DNA from: DASQYE01 sp036389315 | Lineage (GTDB): Bacteria; Acidobacteriota; Blastocatellia; Pyrinomonadales; Pyrinomonadaceae | Assembly: GCA_036389315.1 (NCBI GenBank) | Contig: DASVQF010000029.1 | Span: forward strand, 246,214-310,213 | Direction: 5' to 3' | DNA: 64,000 nucleotides | Shown: one piece after another, positions 7,337-15,162 of the stretch | Position numbering within the stretch: the first letter of the stretch is position 1 | How the letters are laid out: each line of letters begins with the position of its first letter | Program-made: the position numbers and the translations under genes | The notes under the pieces: generated by a model | Told to the model about the DNA's origin: nothing | The model's input: the letters and a program-made list of their open reading frames with translations, nothing else | The model's database searches: none

Positions 7337-8218
7337 TTACTCTACGAGCAAGAAATCTCTGATATACGGGTCTTCTAACTTGAACATCTCTTCGTCAGTG
7401 CCGTAGAAGATAATACGACCTTGACGAAGCATCATGATCTTCGTGTTAATCAAACACAACTGATCCCCTTCTTTCATGAAGACCGCTTCTCCCTTCTCAT
7501 CAATGCACGTATAGGTTGAGGTGAGAAAGCGGACGTTCTCCAATCCGTGCGTGACGAAGATGGATGAAACGTCTCTCAAATCTCGCATCTTGATGCCGAG
7601 TTCACAGATCGAACGGGCCGTGGGTGGATCGAGTCCGGCGGTCGGCTCGTCTAACAAGACGATATGGGGACGACCTGCGAGTGCGCGCGCTAGCCCGACA
7701 CGGATTCTCATCCCTCCCGATAGTTCTGCGGGCATCATCTCAATCGCGTCCTCTAAATTGACGAAACGCAGGAGGCGGCGCACTTCCTGCTCGACCGTCT
7801 CCTCCGGCACATCGTTTTCGTGACAGCGAAAGGCGACGTTGTCATAAACCGTGAGCGAGTCGAAAAGAGCGCCATTCTGAAACTGCATCCCGATCTTCCG
7901 GCGGACGCGATTAAGATCACTTTCGTCATAATCCGTGATCTTCTCACCTTCGATGAGAATCTGCCCGGCGTCCGGTTTAATAAGACCCATCACGAGTTTG
8001 AGGATAGTTGATTTGCCGCCGCCGGAGGCGGATAGCACGAGCAAGGTTTCCCCACGCATGACCTCAAAGCTGACATCATCGAGTACGAAGCGGTCACCGT
8101 AGGAGAACTTGACATGACGAAATTCGATGGCAGGGATGGCACGCGCCGGATCATCTATCGCAGCACAAGTCTGCCAGGCGGGTGAGTTATTGAATGATTG
8201 TTGCGGTGACTCTGTCAT
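7337..8218 (-). CDS. ABC transporter ATP-binding protein, MlaF/Mkl-like, without nearby permease
   Basis: A 293-residue ATPase. The Walker A reads SASGGGKST at about residue 62, where the usual first Gly is Ser; the Q-loop is MQFQNGALFDSLTV, the signature LSGGMRIRVGLARAL, Walker B IVLLDEPTAGLDP and the H-loop FVTHG. The GALFDSLTV and GGM pattern is that of ATPases serving Mla/Mce lipid transporters. No permease, Mce or Mla gene lies nearby, so it either works with distant partners or is an orphan. The first ~30 residues are a non-conserved extension. It is the last gene of a minus-strand series after the YczE-like gene. Confidence 0.8.
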   Translation of the reverse strand: MTESPQQSFNNSPAWQTCAAIDDPARAIPAIEFRHVKFSYGDRFVLDDVSFEVMRGETLLVLSASGGGKSTILKLVMGLIKPDAGQILIEGEKITDYDESDLNRVRRKIGMQFQNGALFDSLTVYDNVAFRCHENDVPEETVEQEVRRLLRFVNLEDAIEMMPAELSGGMRIRVGLARALAGRPHIVLLDEPTAGLDPPTARSICELGIKMRDLRDVSSIFVTHGLENVRFLTSTYTCIDEKGEAVFMKEGDQLCLINTKIMMLRQGRIIFYGTDEEMFKLEDPYIRDFLLVE

Positions 8219-8337
8219 ATGTTCAACAATGCTCAGGCTGGAGTTCAGCCCCTATTTGATGTCTGCACGTCCGCGCCGCTCCTTCCCGGCGAAGACGACG
8301 AGAGGCATGCTCTGTGGGCGGCGTAGCGCACCGCCTA

Positions 8338-8988
8338 TTACCCACAGCAGGCCCGAACGTTGACGGCTAATCTGTTTGCTCTACCAAACTCTTCCCCGGT
8401 CATGCGGGACATTATTTGAATAACCGGGCCAATGGCCAACGCGATGAGCACCGTCCCGACGCCCACCGCCCCGCCTAAAAACCAGCCGGCGACGAGGACG
8501 GAGATTTCCAGCGCGGTACGAGACAGATGAAGGCTCCAGCCTGTTTTTCTACTCAAGCCCAGCATCAGGCCGTCACGCGGGCCTGCGCCGAGTTGACTCC
8601 CGAGATATAAAACGCTGCCGAGACCAATCAGAAGCAACCCCGCTATCAGCCAGACGCTTTGCAGCAGAATGCCGCTCGCGCTTCGGACGACGGCAAGAGC
8701 CATGTCCATGAACGCGCCGATCAACACGATGTTCGTGACGGTGCCGACGCCCGGCTTTTCACGAATCGGTATCCAGAACAGCAGTACGAGAGCCCCGATG
8801 ATGATTGAGGCCGTGCCGAGCTGGATTCCCGTCAGTTGAGCCAACCCGTCGCCGAGCACGTCCCAGGGGCCGAGCCCCAGATTGGCCTGTTTCGTAAACG
8901 CGACGCCTATACCGATACAAGCTAGTCCCGCGAGCAGCTTTGCCCACCGGCTAAATGGGATACTGAATAAAGAAGAAATCAATCGCAT
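8338..8988 (-). CDS. YczE/YitT-like integral membrane protein
   Basis: A 216-residue protein with five to six hydrophobic helices. The family repeats GIGVAFTKQANLGLGPWDVL and GLGSVLYLGSQLGAGPRDGL mark the YczE/YyaS branch. Function is unknown; some are described as inner-membrane carriers or regulators. I prefer ATG 8988; a TTG at 9006 would add six residues and bring the start to within 8 bp of the stop of the Rnk-like gene, so co-translation is plausible. Confidence 0.75.
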   Translation of the reverse strand: MRLISSLFSIPFSRWAKLLAGLACIGIGVAFTKQANLGLGPWDVLGDGLAQLTGIQLGTASIIIGALVLLFWIPIREKPGVGTVTNIVLIGAFMDMALAVVRSASGILLQSVWLIAGLLLIGLGSVLYLGSQLGAGPRDGLMLGLSRKTGWSLHLSRTALEISVLVAGWFLGGAVGVGTVLIALAIGPVIQIMSRMTGEEFGRANRLAVNVRACCG

Positions 8989-9013
8989 ATCTGAAGCCCA
9001 CTGCAAAAGAAAC

Positions 9014-9436
9014 TCATAAGTGATAGTCGCCCTTTGCTTCTGGCTGGTAGAGGACTTTCTCGACTTTCAGCCTTCGCACACCCGACGGGACTTCCCACTC
9101 GATCACGTCACCGCGCCTGTAGCCGAGCATCGCCGTACCGACGGGCGCGAGAATAGAAATCTTGCCCTCGTCCGAATTCGCTTCCGTCGGGAACGCCAGC
9201 CAGTAAATCATCTCCTCGCCGGTGTCCAGGTCTTTCAGGCTCACCGTCGAGCGCATCGTAATCACGTCCGGCGGGATGTCCTTCTGCTCGACGACCTCCG
9301 CCCTCTCCAACTCTTCCTCCAATCTGTCCACGTATTCACGGTTCACGTCGCCATCGCGCTTGCGGGCGGTCTCGATCAGCTTTGTGAGCCGCTCTTGATC
9401 CGGCCTGGTGATATAGATTTTAGTTTCCTTGCCCAT
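9014..9436 (-). CDS. Rnk/GreA-type C-terminal domain protein (copy 1)
   Basis: A 140-residue protein with an N-terminal coiled coil (about 10-45) and a C-terminal GreA/GreB FKBP-like domain (IPPDVITMRSTVSL, ISILAPVGTAMLGYRRGD). This is the layout of Rnk-type nucleoside diphosphate kinase regulators, which bind RNA polymerase near the secondary channel. ATG 9436 follows GGAGGAGG closely. It is near-identical in its C-terminal half to the copy at 19057-19479, and both follow a universal stress gene by about 50 bp. Confidence 0.85.
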   Translation of the reverse strand: MGKETKIYITRPDQERLTKLIETARKRDGDVNREYVDRLEEELERAEVVEQKDIPPDVITMRSTVSLKDLDTGEEMIYWLAFPTEANSDEGKISILAPVGTAMLGYRRGDVIEWEVPSGVRRLKVEKVLYQPEAKGDYHL

Positions 9437-9487
9437 AACCTCCTCCAATCTTTTATCCTCACTGCCTCCGCGCGGGGCAGAAAAGCT

Positions 9488-10384
9488 TCAACCTGATGCC
9501 CGGCCTTTCCTTGAGTGTCTCGCCGGGCCGCGCACGACAACAACAGAGCAATGCGCGTTCATCGCGACCGCCTCGGAGACGCTCCCCAGCAGGAATCGCT
9601 TGAAACCGCGCCGCCCGTGCGAGCCGACGACGATCAGATCGGCGTCCCATTTTTGTGCCTCATCTAAAATTACCTCTTTCGCGTTACCGGAAAGCACCGC
9701 CCCGGTCGCTTTCAACCCCGCAGCAGCCAGCACTTGTTCGGCGCTGCTGACCGCCTCTTGAGCCTGCTCATCGTGTCTCACTCTGGAGGATTTGAGCGCC
9801 CACGGCTCTTCGACGCTCACGACCTTAAACTCGCTCCCTTTGGGCCAGGGCCGTCCGGCGAGGGCTTGGGCTGCCGCCGCCGAAATCTCTGAGCCGTCGG
9901 TGGCGAGCAGCACTCTCCTGCCGCTGTCAAGAGTGTGCGCGCGGTCTTCCGCCAGGTCACGCACGATCTGAACGGTGCAAGGGGCGTACGAGACGACCGC
10001 TCTGGCGACGCTGCCCAGCATCCAGTGCGCCAGGTCATTGCGGACGTGAGCGCGGACGAAGATCAGGTCTGATGACCACTTCCGCGCGAAAAAAGGGATG
10101 AGCCGTCGGGGGTCGCCCCTCGTCACGACCACCTCTGCCGGAATGCCGACCTCTTTCAGGCGCTCGACGGCGAGGGCTGTTATTTGTTCGCCCCTCCTCT
10201 CCATCTCCCGCCGCACAGCCCCCTTCCCGTAGCCTTCTTCGCGCCATACCTCCGGCGGGACATCCGCGTCCGCTACGACCGAAAGCACGTGCGCCGTCGT
10301 ACCGTCGGGCCACGGGCGCACTCCCACCGCGCCGACGAGGACTTCGGTCGAAATCGCCGAATCAACTGCAATCAGTAGCTTCAT
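9488..10384 (-). CDS. Tandem universal stress protein (class A, copy 1)
   Basis: A 298-residue protein with two UspA domains (about 1-140 and 155-288). The first lacks the ATP-binding glycine motif and reads RAHVRNDLAHWMLGSVA; the second has VVGSHGRRGFKRFLLGSVSEAV, matching the G-2x-G-9x-G(S/T) nucleotide-binding pattern. Tandem Usps sense ATP or AMP and modulate dormancy or stress survival. It pairs with an Rnk-like gene downstream, and shares the VWREEGY/EMERRGEQI signature with the gene at 19530-20555. The SDR chimera lies 47 bp upstream on the same strand. Confidence 0.9.
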   Translation of the reverse strand: MKLLIAVDSAISTEVLVGAVGVRPWPDGTTAHVLSVVADADVPPEVWREEGYGKGAVRREMERRGEQITALAVERLKEVGIPAEVVVTRGDPRRLIPFFARKWSSDLIFVRAHVRNDLAHWMLGSVARAVVSYAPCTVQIVRDLAEDRAHTLDSGRRVLLATDGSEISAAAAQALAGRPWPKGSEFKVVSVEEPWALKSSRVRHDEQAQEAVSSAEQVLAAAGLKATGAVLSGNAKEVILDEAQKWDADLIVVGSHGRRGFKRFLLGSVSEAVAMNAHCSVVVVRGPARHSRKGRASG

Positions 10385-10431
10385 TATTCAATACCCTCAT
10401 CACCAGCCCGCGTTCGAGCCGGGGTAAATAA

Positions 10432-10725
10432 TCACACTGCTGAAACCGATTCGGGCAAAGTCTGCCCGCCATCCACGACCAGCCTCTGTCCGGTAATAAA
10501 CTTCGCCTCGTCGGAAGCAAGGAACAACATCGCGTGGGCAATGTCATCGGCTTCGCCAAGTCTGCCGGCAGGGATGGCCTCCTCCATGCGTCGTAGATAG
10601 TCTTCGCCGATTGAGTCGAGGCTCAAGTCATGATTTTGCCGGAGCCTTCCGCCCTCGTTCTCCCACCTCTCGAAGGCTTCCCATTCAGCACTCGATTCGG
10701 GGATGTAATAATCTACTGCCGTCAT
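10432..10725 (-). pseudogene. Chimeric remnant: small-protein N-terminus fused to the tail of a short-chain dehydrogenase
   Basis: A 97-residue open frame. The first ~38 residues (SSAEWEAFERWENEGGRLR) belong to no dehydrogenase and contain the RWENEGG motif of the small protein at 26988-27206. From about residue 40 (GEDYLRRMEEAIPAGRLG) to the end (FITGQRLVVDGGQTLPES) it is the C-terminal ~55 residues of a glucose-dehydrogenase-like SDR. The Rossmann fold and the YxxxK active site are missing, so it is not an enzyme. It has a ribosome site (AAAGGAA) and may be expressed as a small protein. Confidence 0.65.
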
Positions 10726-10931
10726 TTCCTTTCCCTGACATCTCCTTTCTTTTTCATTAGCCTCAGTTCTTCTAGCCCATCATTCAGCGCGCCGGCTGTT
10801 CAATGCTTAACATCTCGAACCTGCATGAGACCGCATCGGTTAGTGAGAGGCAATTAATTTTAGACCGATAATTCCGGCTATAGATTCACTCTCGGCCACG
10901 GGCCCGGCGTTCGTGCGACACATTCTTCGCC

Positions 10932-11111
10932 TTACACCTCCGCGAGGCGGACATTGTTGAACCGGCGGGTTGTGGTAAAGCGCGCGCCCTGCCGGACGGG
11001 GCGCTTGTTTTGTTGAGGCTGAATCTCCAGCCACACCACAATTCCGAAAAAGAAAAGTACAGCGAGCACGAAAGCGATTCCAACAAAGATTACTCCGCTT
11101 ATTAAATCCAT
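10932..11111 (-). CDS. Small single-pass membrane protein, paralogue of 27275-27463
   Basis: A 59-residue protein. ATG 11111 follows AAGGAGA. It starts MDLISGVIFVGIAF, spans the membrane at about residues 6-28, and has VVWLEIQ then a basic, Arg-rich tail ending RRFNNVRLAEV. The N-terminus, helix and following xWLEI motif match the 62-residue protein at 27275-27463 (MDLSGVIVVILG, AAWLEIRSR). Function is unknown; the shared MDL(I)SGVI start and positive-inside tail suggest a small regulatory or scaffold membrane peptide. It is transcribed away from operator E. Confidence 0.6.
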   Translation of the reverse strand: MDLISGVIFVGIAFVLAVLFFFGIVVWLEIQPQQNKRPVRQGARFTTTRRFNNVRLAEV

Positions 11112-11194
11112 GATGTCTCCTTCAACGCCCCGTTTCGCCGAGAGCGTTTCTCTTTATAAGAACTAATTTAACGAAAAACGAGTCAGGCTGGTAG

Positions 11195-11232
11195 CGTGAC
11201 ATCACCTACGAAGCACAAGTGTTTTCACGCTA
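11195..11232 (+). promoter_or_regulatory. Bipartite operator, site E, promoter of tandem Usp
   Basis: Half-sites GTGACATCAC (GACATC at 11198-11203) and GTGTTTTCAC (GTTTTC at 11221-11226) are separated by exactly 17 nt. A TAnnnT box, TAACTT (11254-11259), lies 33 bp beyond the proximal half, centre to centre. This is the arrangement seen at sites A-D. It is the most diverged of the five but keeps the outer GTG/CAC bases of both halves. Confidence 0.65.
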
Positions 11233-11281
11233 GTTTGCCCCTTCTATATTCTTTAACTTATCAACAGTTACGGATTATTTA

Positions 11282-12259
11282 ATGCAGGCGAATGAAGTAA
11301 TCATGATGAAGGAAAGAAAGAAAGTATTGATCGCATACGACGGCTCGGCTTACGCCGACGCCGCGCTTGATGATTTGCGTCGGGCCGGACTGCCGCGCGA
11401 GGCCGAGGCCCTGATCGTTACCGTGAGCGACGGCCTGGTGAGCACCTCCTCGTCGATAGCTGAGGTCGCCGGAACCGCGCTCGTTTCGCGCAGAGTGACT
11501 TTAGCTATCGCTGTGGTAAAGGATCAGGCCGCGCGGTTGCTTGCAGAGGCAAGGGGGTTTGCGACGGAAGCGAGCAGGCGTCTCCGTTCATACTTCCCCG
11601 GCTGGGAAGTGCGTACCGAGGTTTTAGAGGGTTCGCCGTCTCGGGAGTTGCTGCGGAGGGCTGAACGGTGGCAACCGGACATAGTCGTCGTCGGCTCGCA
11701 GGGGCGCTCCGCCTTGGGGCGGTTCTTCCTCGGCAGCGTCTCGAAAAAGCTCGCCACAGAGTCGCGCTCATCTGTGCGTGTCGTGCGTCGCATAGTCGAA
11801 AAGAATGATGACGAACCACCACGAATAATGATCGGTGTGGACGGCTCACCCGGCGCAGAGCGTGCAGTCCGTTCAGTAGGCAGGCGCGTGTGGCCTGAGG
11901 GGACAGAGGTGCGGATCGTCGTTGTTGACGACGGCGTTTCGCCTACAAGGATTGCGCACGTTCTCCCGATCGCGGCGGCGACGATCAGGAGCCGCAACGA
12001 AGAGGCGGTGGTGAAAGCGCGCCGGATGGCGGAGTGTGCGGCAGATGAACTACGTGCGATAGGCTTGCAGGTCTCGGTCGCCATTGTGAAGGGTGAACCC
12101 CGGAGCATCCTGATCGAAGAAGCCCTCAAGTGGGAAGCCGATAGCATCTTCGTCGGCTCGTATGGGCTGGACTACCTTAGTGAGAAATCGGGCTTAGGCA
12201 GCGTTTCGATGGGGCTGGTAACCAACGCACCCTGCTCGGTCGAAGTCGTGCGCTCGTGA
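11282..12259 (+). CDS. Tandem universal stress protein (class B, copy 1)
   Basis: A 325-residue protein (302-325 depending on start) with two UspA domains. The first begins VLIAYDGSAYADAALDDL and has VVGSQGRSALGRFFLGSVSKK, a complete ATP-binding loop. The second begins IMIGVDGSPGAERAV and ends with VGSYGLDYLSEKSGLGSVS, a weaker glycine loop. The leading MQANEVIM is poorly conserved, and ATG 11303 or 11306 may be the true start. It is closely related to the genes at 14129-15097 and 28181-29134. Operator E with a TAACTT box lies immediately upstream. Confidence 0.9.
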   Translation: MQANEVIMMKERKKVLIAYDGSAYADAALDDLRRAGLPREAEALIVTVSDGLVSTSSSIAEVAGTALVSRRVTLAIAVVKDQAARLLAEARGFATEASRRLRSYFPGWEVRTEVLEGSPSRELLRRAERWQPDIVVVGSQGRSALGRFFLGSVSKKLATESRSSVRVVRRIVEKNDDEPPRIMIGVDGSPGAERAVRSVGRRVWPEGTEVRIVVVDDGVSPTRIAHVLPIAAATIRSRNEEAVVKARRMAECAADELRAIGLQVSVAIVKGEPRSILIEEALKWEADSIFVGSYGLDYLSEKSGLGSVSMGLVTNAPCSVEVVRS

Positions 12260-12290
12260 TTGCTCATGAAAATAGATGGAGGGGAGTGTG

Positions 12291-12482
12291 ATGAACCCAA
12301 TCTTTATGTGGGCCATTGCCGAGACCGCCGCACGAACGACGCTAGAGATGTTGACTAGATGGTGCCCGAAGTGCGGTCGCAAGCAGGTCGTGCCGAAAGA
12401 GAAATTGATGACTGAAGTTAAGTGTGCGCGTTGCGGAGCGAGTGTGCCGCCCGCCCCTCAGTTCAAAAGACGGCGCTCATAA
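12291..12482 (+). CDS. Small zinc-ribbon protein
   Basis: A 63-residue protein with a hydrophobic-amphipathic N-terminus (MNPIFMWAIAE) and a zinc ribbon formed by CPKC and CARC about 20 residues apart, then a basic tail KRRRS. ATG 12291 follows GGAGGGGAG. Function unknown. It sits 31 bp behind the Usp gene and is probably co-transcribed from the operator E promoter. Confidence 0.6.
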   Translation: MNPIFMWAIAETAARTTLEMLTRWCPKCGRKQVVPKEKLMTEVKCARCGASVPPAPQFKRRRS

Positions 12483-12504
12483 ACCGGAACGAGGTTGCAT
12501 TATC

Positions 12505-12882
12505 ATGCTTGAGATTATTGTCGGGTTACTGGCTCTGTTTCTCGGTTGGCTGTGCTTCGCACAAGTATCGAGAGTGCGTGCTCTTTACTCAGACGAGCGC
12601 CCTCAACATTCGCGCTTTCACGGGGAGAAGCCCCTGATGATCGTCCCGTCCGCGCTCGGAGTACTCTTTGTGCTTGACGGGTTGGCTCTGCTGACGCTCG
12701 CCGCCGCGGGGCGGCTTCAGGATGCGGGCATGGCAGGAAGTTTGGGAATGATCGTGGCGCTCACACTTGTACCCGTGGGTATTGCAATGCTGGTTCTGTT
12801 ATTTCGCTTTACTGGCCGGAAAGGACGCTATTTGTCCGGGAGTGAAGACGAACGTACTGAACGCATCTTTGGTTCGTGCTAA
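12505..12882 (+). CDS. Four-helix membrane protein of unknown function
   Basis: A 125-residue protein with helices at about 2-22, 45-70, 77-100 and a charged C-terminus. It begins MLEIIVGLLALFLGWLCF. No family recognised. It follows the zinc-ribbon gene by 22 bp. The ribosome site is weak (ACGAGG), and the start at 12505 is chosen because upstream codons overlap the previous gene. Confidence 0.55.
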   Translation: MLEIIVGLLALFLGWLCFAQVSRVRALYSDERPQHSRFHGEKPLMIVPSALGVLFVLDGLALLTLAAAGRLQDAGMAGSLGMIVALTLVPVGIAMLVLLFRFTGRKGRYLSGSEDERTERIFGSC

Positions 12883-12976
12883 ACATAACTGCTTATCGCC
12901 GGCTATGATTTAAAGGGAAACATTAAATGATGTGCAGCCTTGAAGAGGCGCACGAACACTTTGGAGAGAGAGTATT

Positions 12977-14107
12977 ATGCAGGCACATATCAAGCTTGGC
13001 CGCATCTTCGGCATCCAGGTCGGCCTTCATTACAGTTGGTTGATTATCGCCCTCCTGGTCACGCTCTCGCTCAACAATCACTTCGGCGCGACGAACCCGC
13101 AGTGGGGCGTAACGGTGATCTGGGCGACGGCCGTTGTGACGGGTCTGCTCTTTTTCGTGGCGATTCTCTTGCACGAGCTGTCGCACGCGGCTGTGGCGAA
13201 AGCGCGCGGCCTGCCCGTGCGCTCGATCACGCTCTTTGCGCTCGGCGGCGTCGCCGAGATCGAGAAAGAAGCGGCAGACGCGAAGACGGAGTTCTGGATG
13301 GGAATCGTCGGCCCCATCACCAGCGCCGTGATCGGCGTGGTCTGTTTAGGATTGGCGGCAGCCCTCGGCTGGACTCCGGCTCAGACGCCGCAAACACCGC
13401 TCATCGCGATGCTGATGTGGCTCGGCGTCATCAACATCGGCCTCGCCATTTTCAATATGCTTCCTGGCTTCCCGATGGACGGCGGGCGCGTCCTTCGCGC
13501 CGTCGTCTGGTGGATAACGGGCGACGTAGTTCGCGCGACGCGCGTGGCTGCGCGCGTCGGCCAACTCATCGGCTCCGGCTTGATCATCCTGGGCATCTTT
13601 CGTTTCTTTGGCGGAGCCGGAATAGGTGGGCTGTGGCTCGCCTTCATCGGCTGGTTTCTGGTAAGCGCAGCAGGCTCCGCTTACGTGCAAGTTGAGACGA
13701 ACGAGAACTTGCGCGGCGTGAAGGTCGGCGACGTGATGGCGCGCGACTGCCCGGCAGTTGATGGGCATGACAACCTACAGACCTTCGTTGACGAACAACT
13801 ATTACGAACGGGCTTGCGGTGCTTCATCGTCGAGGAGCAGGGGCGCATTAGTGGAATCATCACGCCGCACGAGGTTAAAGCAATCGAGCGCGCTCGCTGG
13901 CCTTACACGACCGTTGATGACGCGATGCGACCGCTCGACCGACTCCGTACAATAGAGCCTGAGACTTCGGTCGCCGACGCACTCATACTGATGGGCCGCG
14001 AAGACGTGAACCAGTTGCCGGTGGTGCGCGACGGACGACTGACGGGTATCATTTCGCGCGGTGATGTACTTCGCCTGCTCCAGACGCGCGCTGAGCTGCA
14101 AGTGTAA
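12977..14107 (+). CDS. Site-2 protease-like M50 metalloprotease with two CBS domains
   Basis: A 376-residue protein. Six hydrophobic helices carry the zinc motif HELSH (residues 66-70) and the second active-site motif NMLPGFPMDGGR (about 160-171). Residues about 250-372 form a CBS pair (VGDVMARDCPAV, VDDAMRPLDRLRTI). This is the Rip3-type architecture. Relatives cut membrane-bound substrates such as anti-sigma factors, with CBS domains sensing adenine nucleotides or redox state. A homologue belongs to the mycobacterial DosR regulon. The gene follows the Usp/zinc-ribbon series on the same strand. Confidence 0.9.
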   Translation: MQAHIKLGRIFGIQVGLHYSWLIIALLVTLSLNNHFGATNPQWGVTVIWATAVVTGLLFFVAILLHELSHAAVAKARGLPVRSITLFALGGVAEIEKEAADAKTEFWMGIVGPITSAVIGVVCLGLAAALGWTPAQTPQTPLIAMLMWLGVINIGLAIFNMLPGFPMDGGRVLRAVVWWITGDVVRATRVAARVGQLIGSGLIILGIFRFFGGAGIGGLWLAFIGWFLVSAAGSAYVQVETNENLRGVKVGDVMARDCPAVDGHDNLQTFVDEQLLRTGLRCFIVEEQGRISGIITPHEVKAIERARWPYTTVDDAMRPLDRLRTIEPETSVADALILMGREDVNQLPVVRDGRLTGIISRGDVLRLLQTRAELQV

Positions 14108-14128
14108 GATTCAGATTACAGACAAACA

Positions 14129-15097
14129 TTAATCCGTTGCGCTGCGCACGACTTCGACCGAACAGTGCGCGCGTGCCGCGACAGCCGCCGACACGCTCCC
14201 CAAAACAAAGCGCTCGATACGGGAGCTTGTGCCTGTTGCGCCGGTGAAGATGCAGTCAGCACCGAACTCTTCGGCGTGTCTGACAAGCACCTGCTTCGGG
14301 TCGCCGGTCTCAATCACAGACGATACTGTCATCCTTCTATCATCCAGGCCATCGCTCAGTTCCTTTACCGCCTTCGCCGCAATCTCTTCCGCCTGGGTGT
14401 GTTCGGCTTGATTCACTTCATCCACACTTTCGCCGGCTGGCGGGATGAGCAGTGAAACCGGATAGGCTCCCAATAAATCCTCGACGACGACGACGCGCAC
14501 TTCGCTACCCGGCGTCCAATCGCGCGCGGCCACCGTCCGCACCGCCGCGTCAGACCCAATTGAGCCGTCAACCCCGACGACGATGCGCTCAGCAGAAGCC
14601 CCTGCGCCAGTCGCGCGCCGAGCGACTCGGACTGAAGTGTGTGCTTCTGTCAACACTTTCTGCGATACGCTGCCGAGCACGAATCTCCCCAGCGCCGTGT
14701 GACCGTGCGACCCCGTGATGATGAGGTCGGGCCCCCATTCTCTCGCGCGATTCAGCAATTCAAACGCGGGCGAGCCGCTCACCGCCTCGTGGCTTATCAC
14801 CCAACCTGGAAAGATGCGCTGCACTTGCCTGCGCCCGCGCTCCGCCAACCCTTGAGCCTGACCTATAATGCGAGCCGCACGTTCGCGCGCCAGTTTGACG
14901 CCAGCCGGAATCTGGAACGGAAAAGTATCATCAATCACCTCGTCGCGCGGCGGCGGAGGCAGCCACACTTCCGCAACCGAGACAACAAGCGCCTCTGCGT
15001 CCTGCGAGGGCAACCCCGCGCGCGTCAATCCGTCAATCCCTGCGTCCGAACACTCTGAACCGTCGTAAGCGATAAGAATCTTCATCTTTCCATTCAC
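14129..15097 (-). CDS. Tandem universal stress protein (class B, copy 2)
   Basis: A 322-residue protein with two UspA domains. Domain 1 begins ILIAYDGSECSDAGIDGL and has ITGSHGHTALGRFVLGSVSQKV. Domain 2 begins IVVGVDGSIGSDAAVRTV and has FTGATGTSSRIERFVLGSVSAAV. Both glycine loops are good candidates for ATP binding. It lies 65 bp downstream of the P-type ATPase on the same strand and so is likely the last gene of the mreB-like/ATPase transcript. It converges with the M50 protease gene with only 21 bp between. Confidence 0.9.
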   Translation of the reverse strand: MNGKMKILIAYDGSECSDAGIDGLTRAGLPSQDAEALVVSVAEVWLPPPPRDEVIDDTFPFQIPAGVKLARERAARIIGQAQGLAERGRRQVQRIFPGWVISHEAVSGSPAFELLNRAREWGPDLIITGSHGHTALGRFVLGSVSQKVLTEAHTSVRVARRATGAGASAERIVVGVDGSIGSDAAVRTVAARDWTPGSEVRVVVVEDLLGAYPVSLLIPPAGESVDEVNQAEHTQAEEIAAKAVKELSDGLDDRRMTVSSVIETGDPKQVLVRHAEEFGADCIFTGATGTSSRIERFVLGSVSAAVAARAHCSVEVVRSATD

Positions 15098-15162
15098 CTT
15101 CCGAGAATATGTAGGAATATCACACTAATCTCTTGCGCCTCATACTCTGAATTATAGCGTGA

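Noticed and set aside
15098..15162. GTGTGATATTCC stretch upstream of the Usp gene as an operator
   Set aside because: Only one loose half-site with wrong internal length and no partner 17 nt away.
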